NCBI GenBank assembly: GCA_964017195.1
Contig: OZ024896.1
Coordinates: 2,552,487 to 2,616,486 of the forward strand
From: Siderastrea radians
Taxonomy: Eukaryota > Cnidaria > Anthozoa > Scleractinia > Rhizangiidae
DNA: 64,000 nt
Direction of reading: 5' to 3'
Program-made: the position numbers and the translations under genes
Shown: one piece after another, positions 63,664 through 64,000 of the stretch
Layout of the letters: each line of letters opens with the position of its first letter
How positions within the stretch are numbered: position 1 is the stretch's first letter
Notes under the pieces: generated by a model
Told to the model about the DNA's origin: nothing
What the model saw: the letters and a program-made list of their open reading frames with translations, nothing else
The model's database searches: none

Positions 63664-64000
63664 ATGTATCTTACTATGGATGTCTGTAGAGATCAACAAA
63701 CGATCTCACAAGACTGGTCAACAGAAGATGTATTTATAAATCAACAAGAAATCTCACAAGACTGGCCAACAGAGGATGTATATATAGATCACCAAGAGAT
63801 CTCAGAAGAATGGCCAACTAAGGAAAGTTTTAAAAGAAGAGAAATTTCAAAATGGAGAGATATTTCAGACGATATATACAAAATTTGGGAATTCAGCTAT
63901 TTTAACTTTAAAAAAAAAATGGAGATGAATTTCTTGTATGGGCCCCTAAACGTCTTGCTGAAGATCTAGAAGCCTCTTATCAATTTGTTTATAAAATAGG
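63664..64000 (+). pseudogene. Tandem-repeat protein start, frameshifted and cut by the window edge
   Basis: MYLTMDVCRDQQTISQDWST is followed by two further 17-residue repeats (QQEISQDWPTEDV, HQEISEEWPTKES), encoded by 51-bp tandem units. A run of nine or ten A residues near 63910 seems to have shifted the frame. Beyond it the next frame reads DEFLVWAPKRLAEDLEASYQ to the window end. The original gene probably continues past 64000. Family unknown. Confidence 0.4.

Noticed and set aside
1..64000. Free viral genome or bacterial DNA
   Set aside because: LINEs, a SINE, MITEs with target duplications, satellites and a splice-bordered exon indicate integrated eukaryotic chromosomal DNA.

Overview
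The window looks like eukaryotic genomic DNA, probably from a cnidarian (hexacoral or sea anemone type). It is AT-rich, has candidate spliced exons (a discoidin-like exon with AG/GT borders), a tRNA-derived SINE, LINE fragments, hairpin repeats and satellites, and several Polinton/Maverick (adintovirus-like) insertions. Host type is inferred from the repeat style. No intact ordinary host gene is visible: almost everything recognisable is a mobile or viral element, much of it broken.

Layout. (1) 1-8.85 kb: a compact, GC-richer Polinton-like element (A), cut by the left edge. On the minus strand it carries a capsid-like protein, small basic core-like proteins, two tandem copies of a minor-capsid-like gene, a retroviral-type integrase with a chromodomain and two Cys/GRF-finger proteins. 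On the plus strand it has a SLOG-family protein and small paralogous ORFs. Genes have TATAAAAA boxes, and the central divergent promoter has four CCAAT boxes. (2) 9.4-18.6 kb: hairpin repeats, a discoidin-like exon, a decayed Crypton-type tyrosine recombinase gene, a MITE with a TGA target duplication, a diverged direct repeat and a LINE tail. (3) 18.7-21.0 kb: a decayed Polinton DNA polymerase B (minus). (4) 22.7-25.8 kb: a second, different polymerase B (plus), cut at 25771 by the end of a CACTG-type transposon.

(5) 25.8-42.2 kb: DNA between one left and one right CACTG terminus. It has large TTTACATG-type subterminal arrays, a 2.8-kb 40-bp minisatellite, a transposase-like gene, a THAP-like exon, a hAT-like MITE and a 5'-truncated LINE. 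(6) 43.0-45.5 kb: a 9-bp satellite that reverses orientation, inside AAGGACGGTG inverted ends. (7) 46.4-51.5 kb: a three-level nest (hAT-like MITE, then CACTA element, then MULE-like element) with target duplications readable at every level. (8) 51.7-53.0 kb: a 1.2-kb foldback. (9) 55.0-55.9 kb: another CACTG right end, holding a SINE and abutting a viral gene.

(10) 55.9-63 kb: Polinton-like element B. On the minus strand it has capsid-associated genes; on the plus strand a packaging ATPase, an intact collagen-like fibre protein and a membrane-segment protein. Most of its ORFs have an ATATA motif within about 40 nt of the start codon. The polymerase at 22.7 kb shares this, so region 4 and region 10 may be halves of one virus whose middle was lost by recombination between CACTG transposons.
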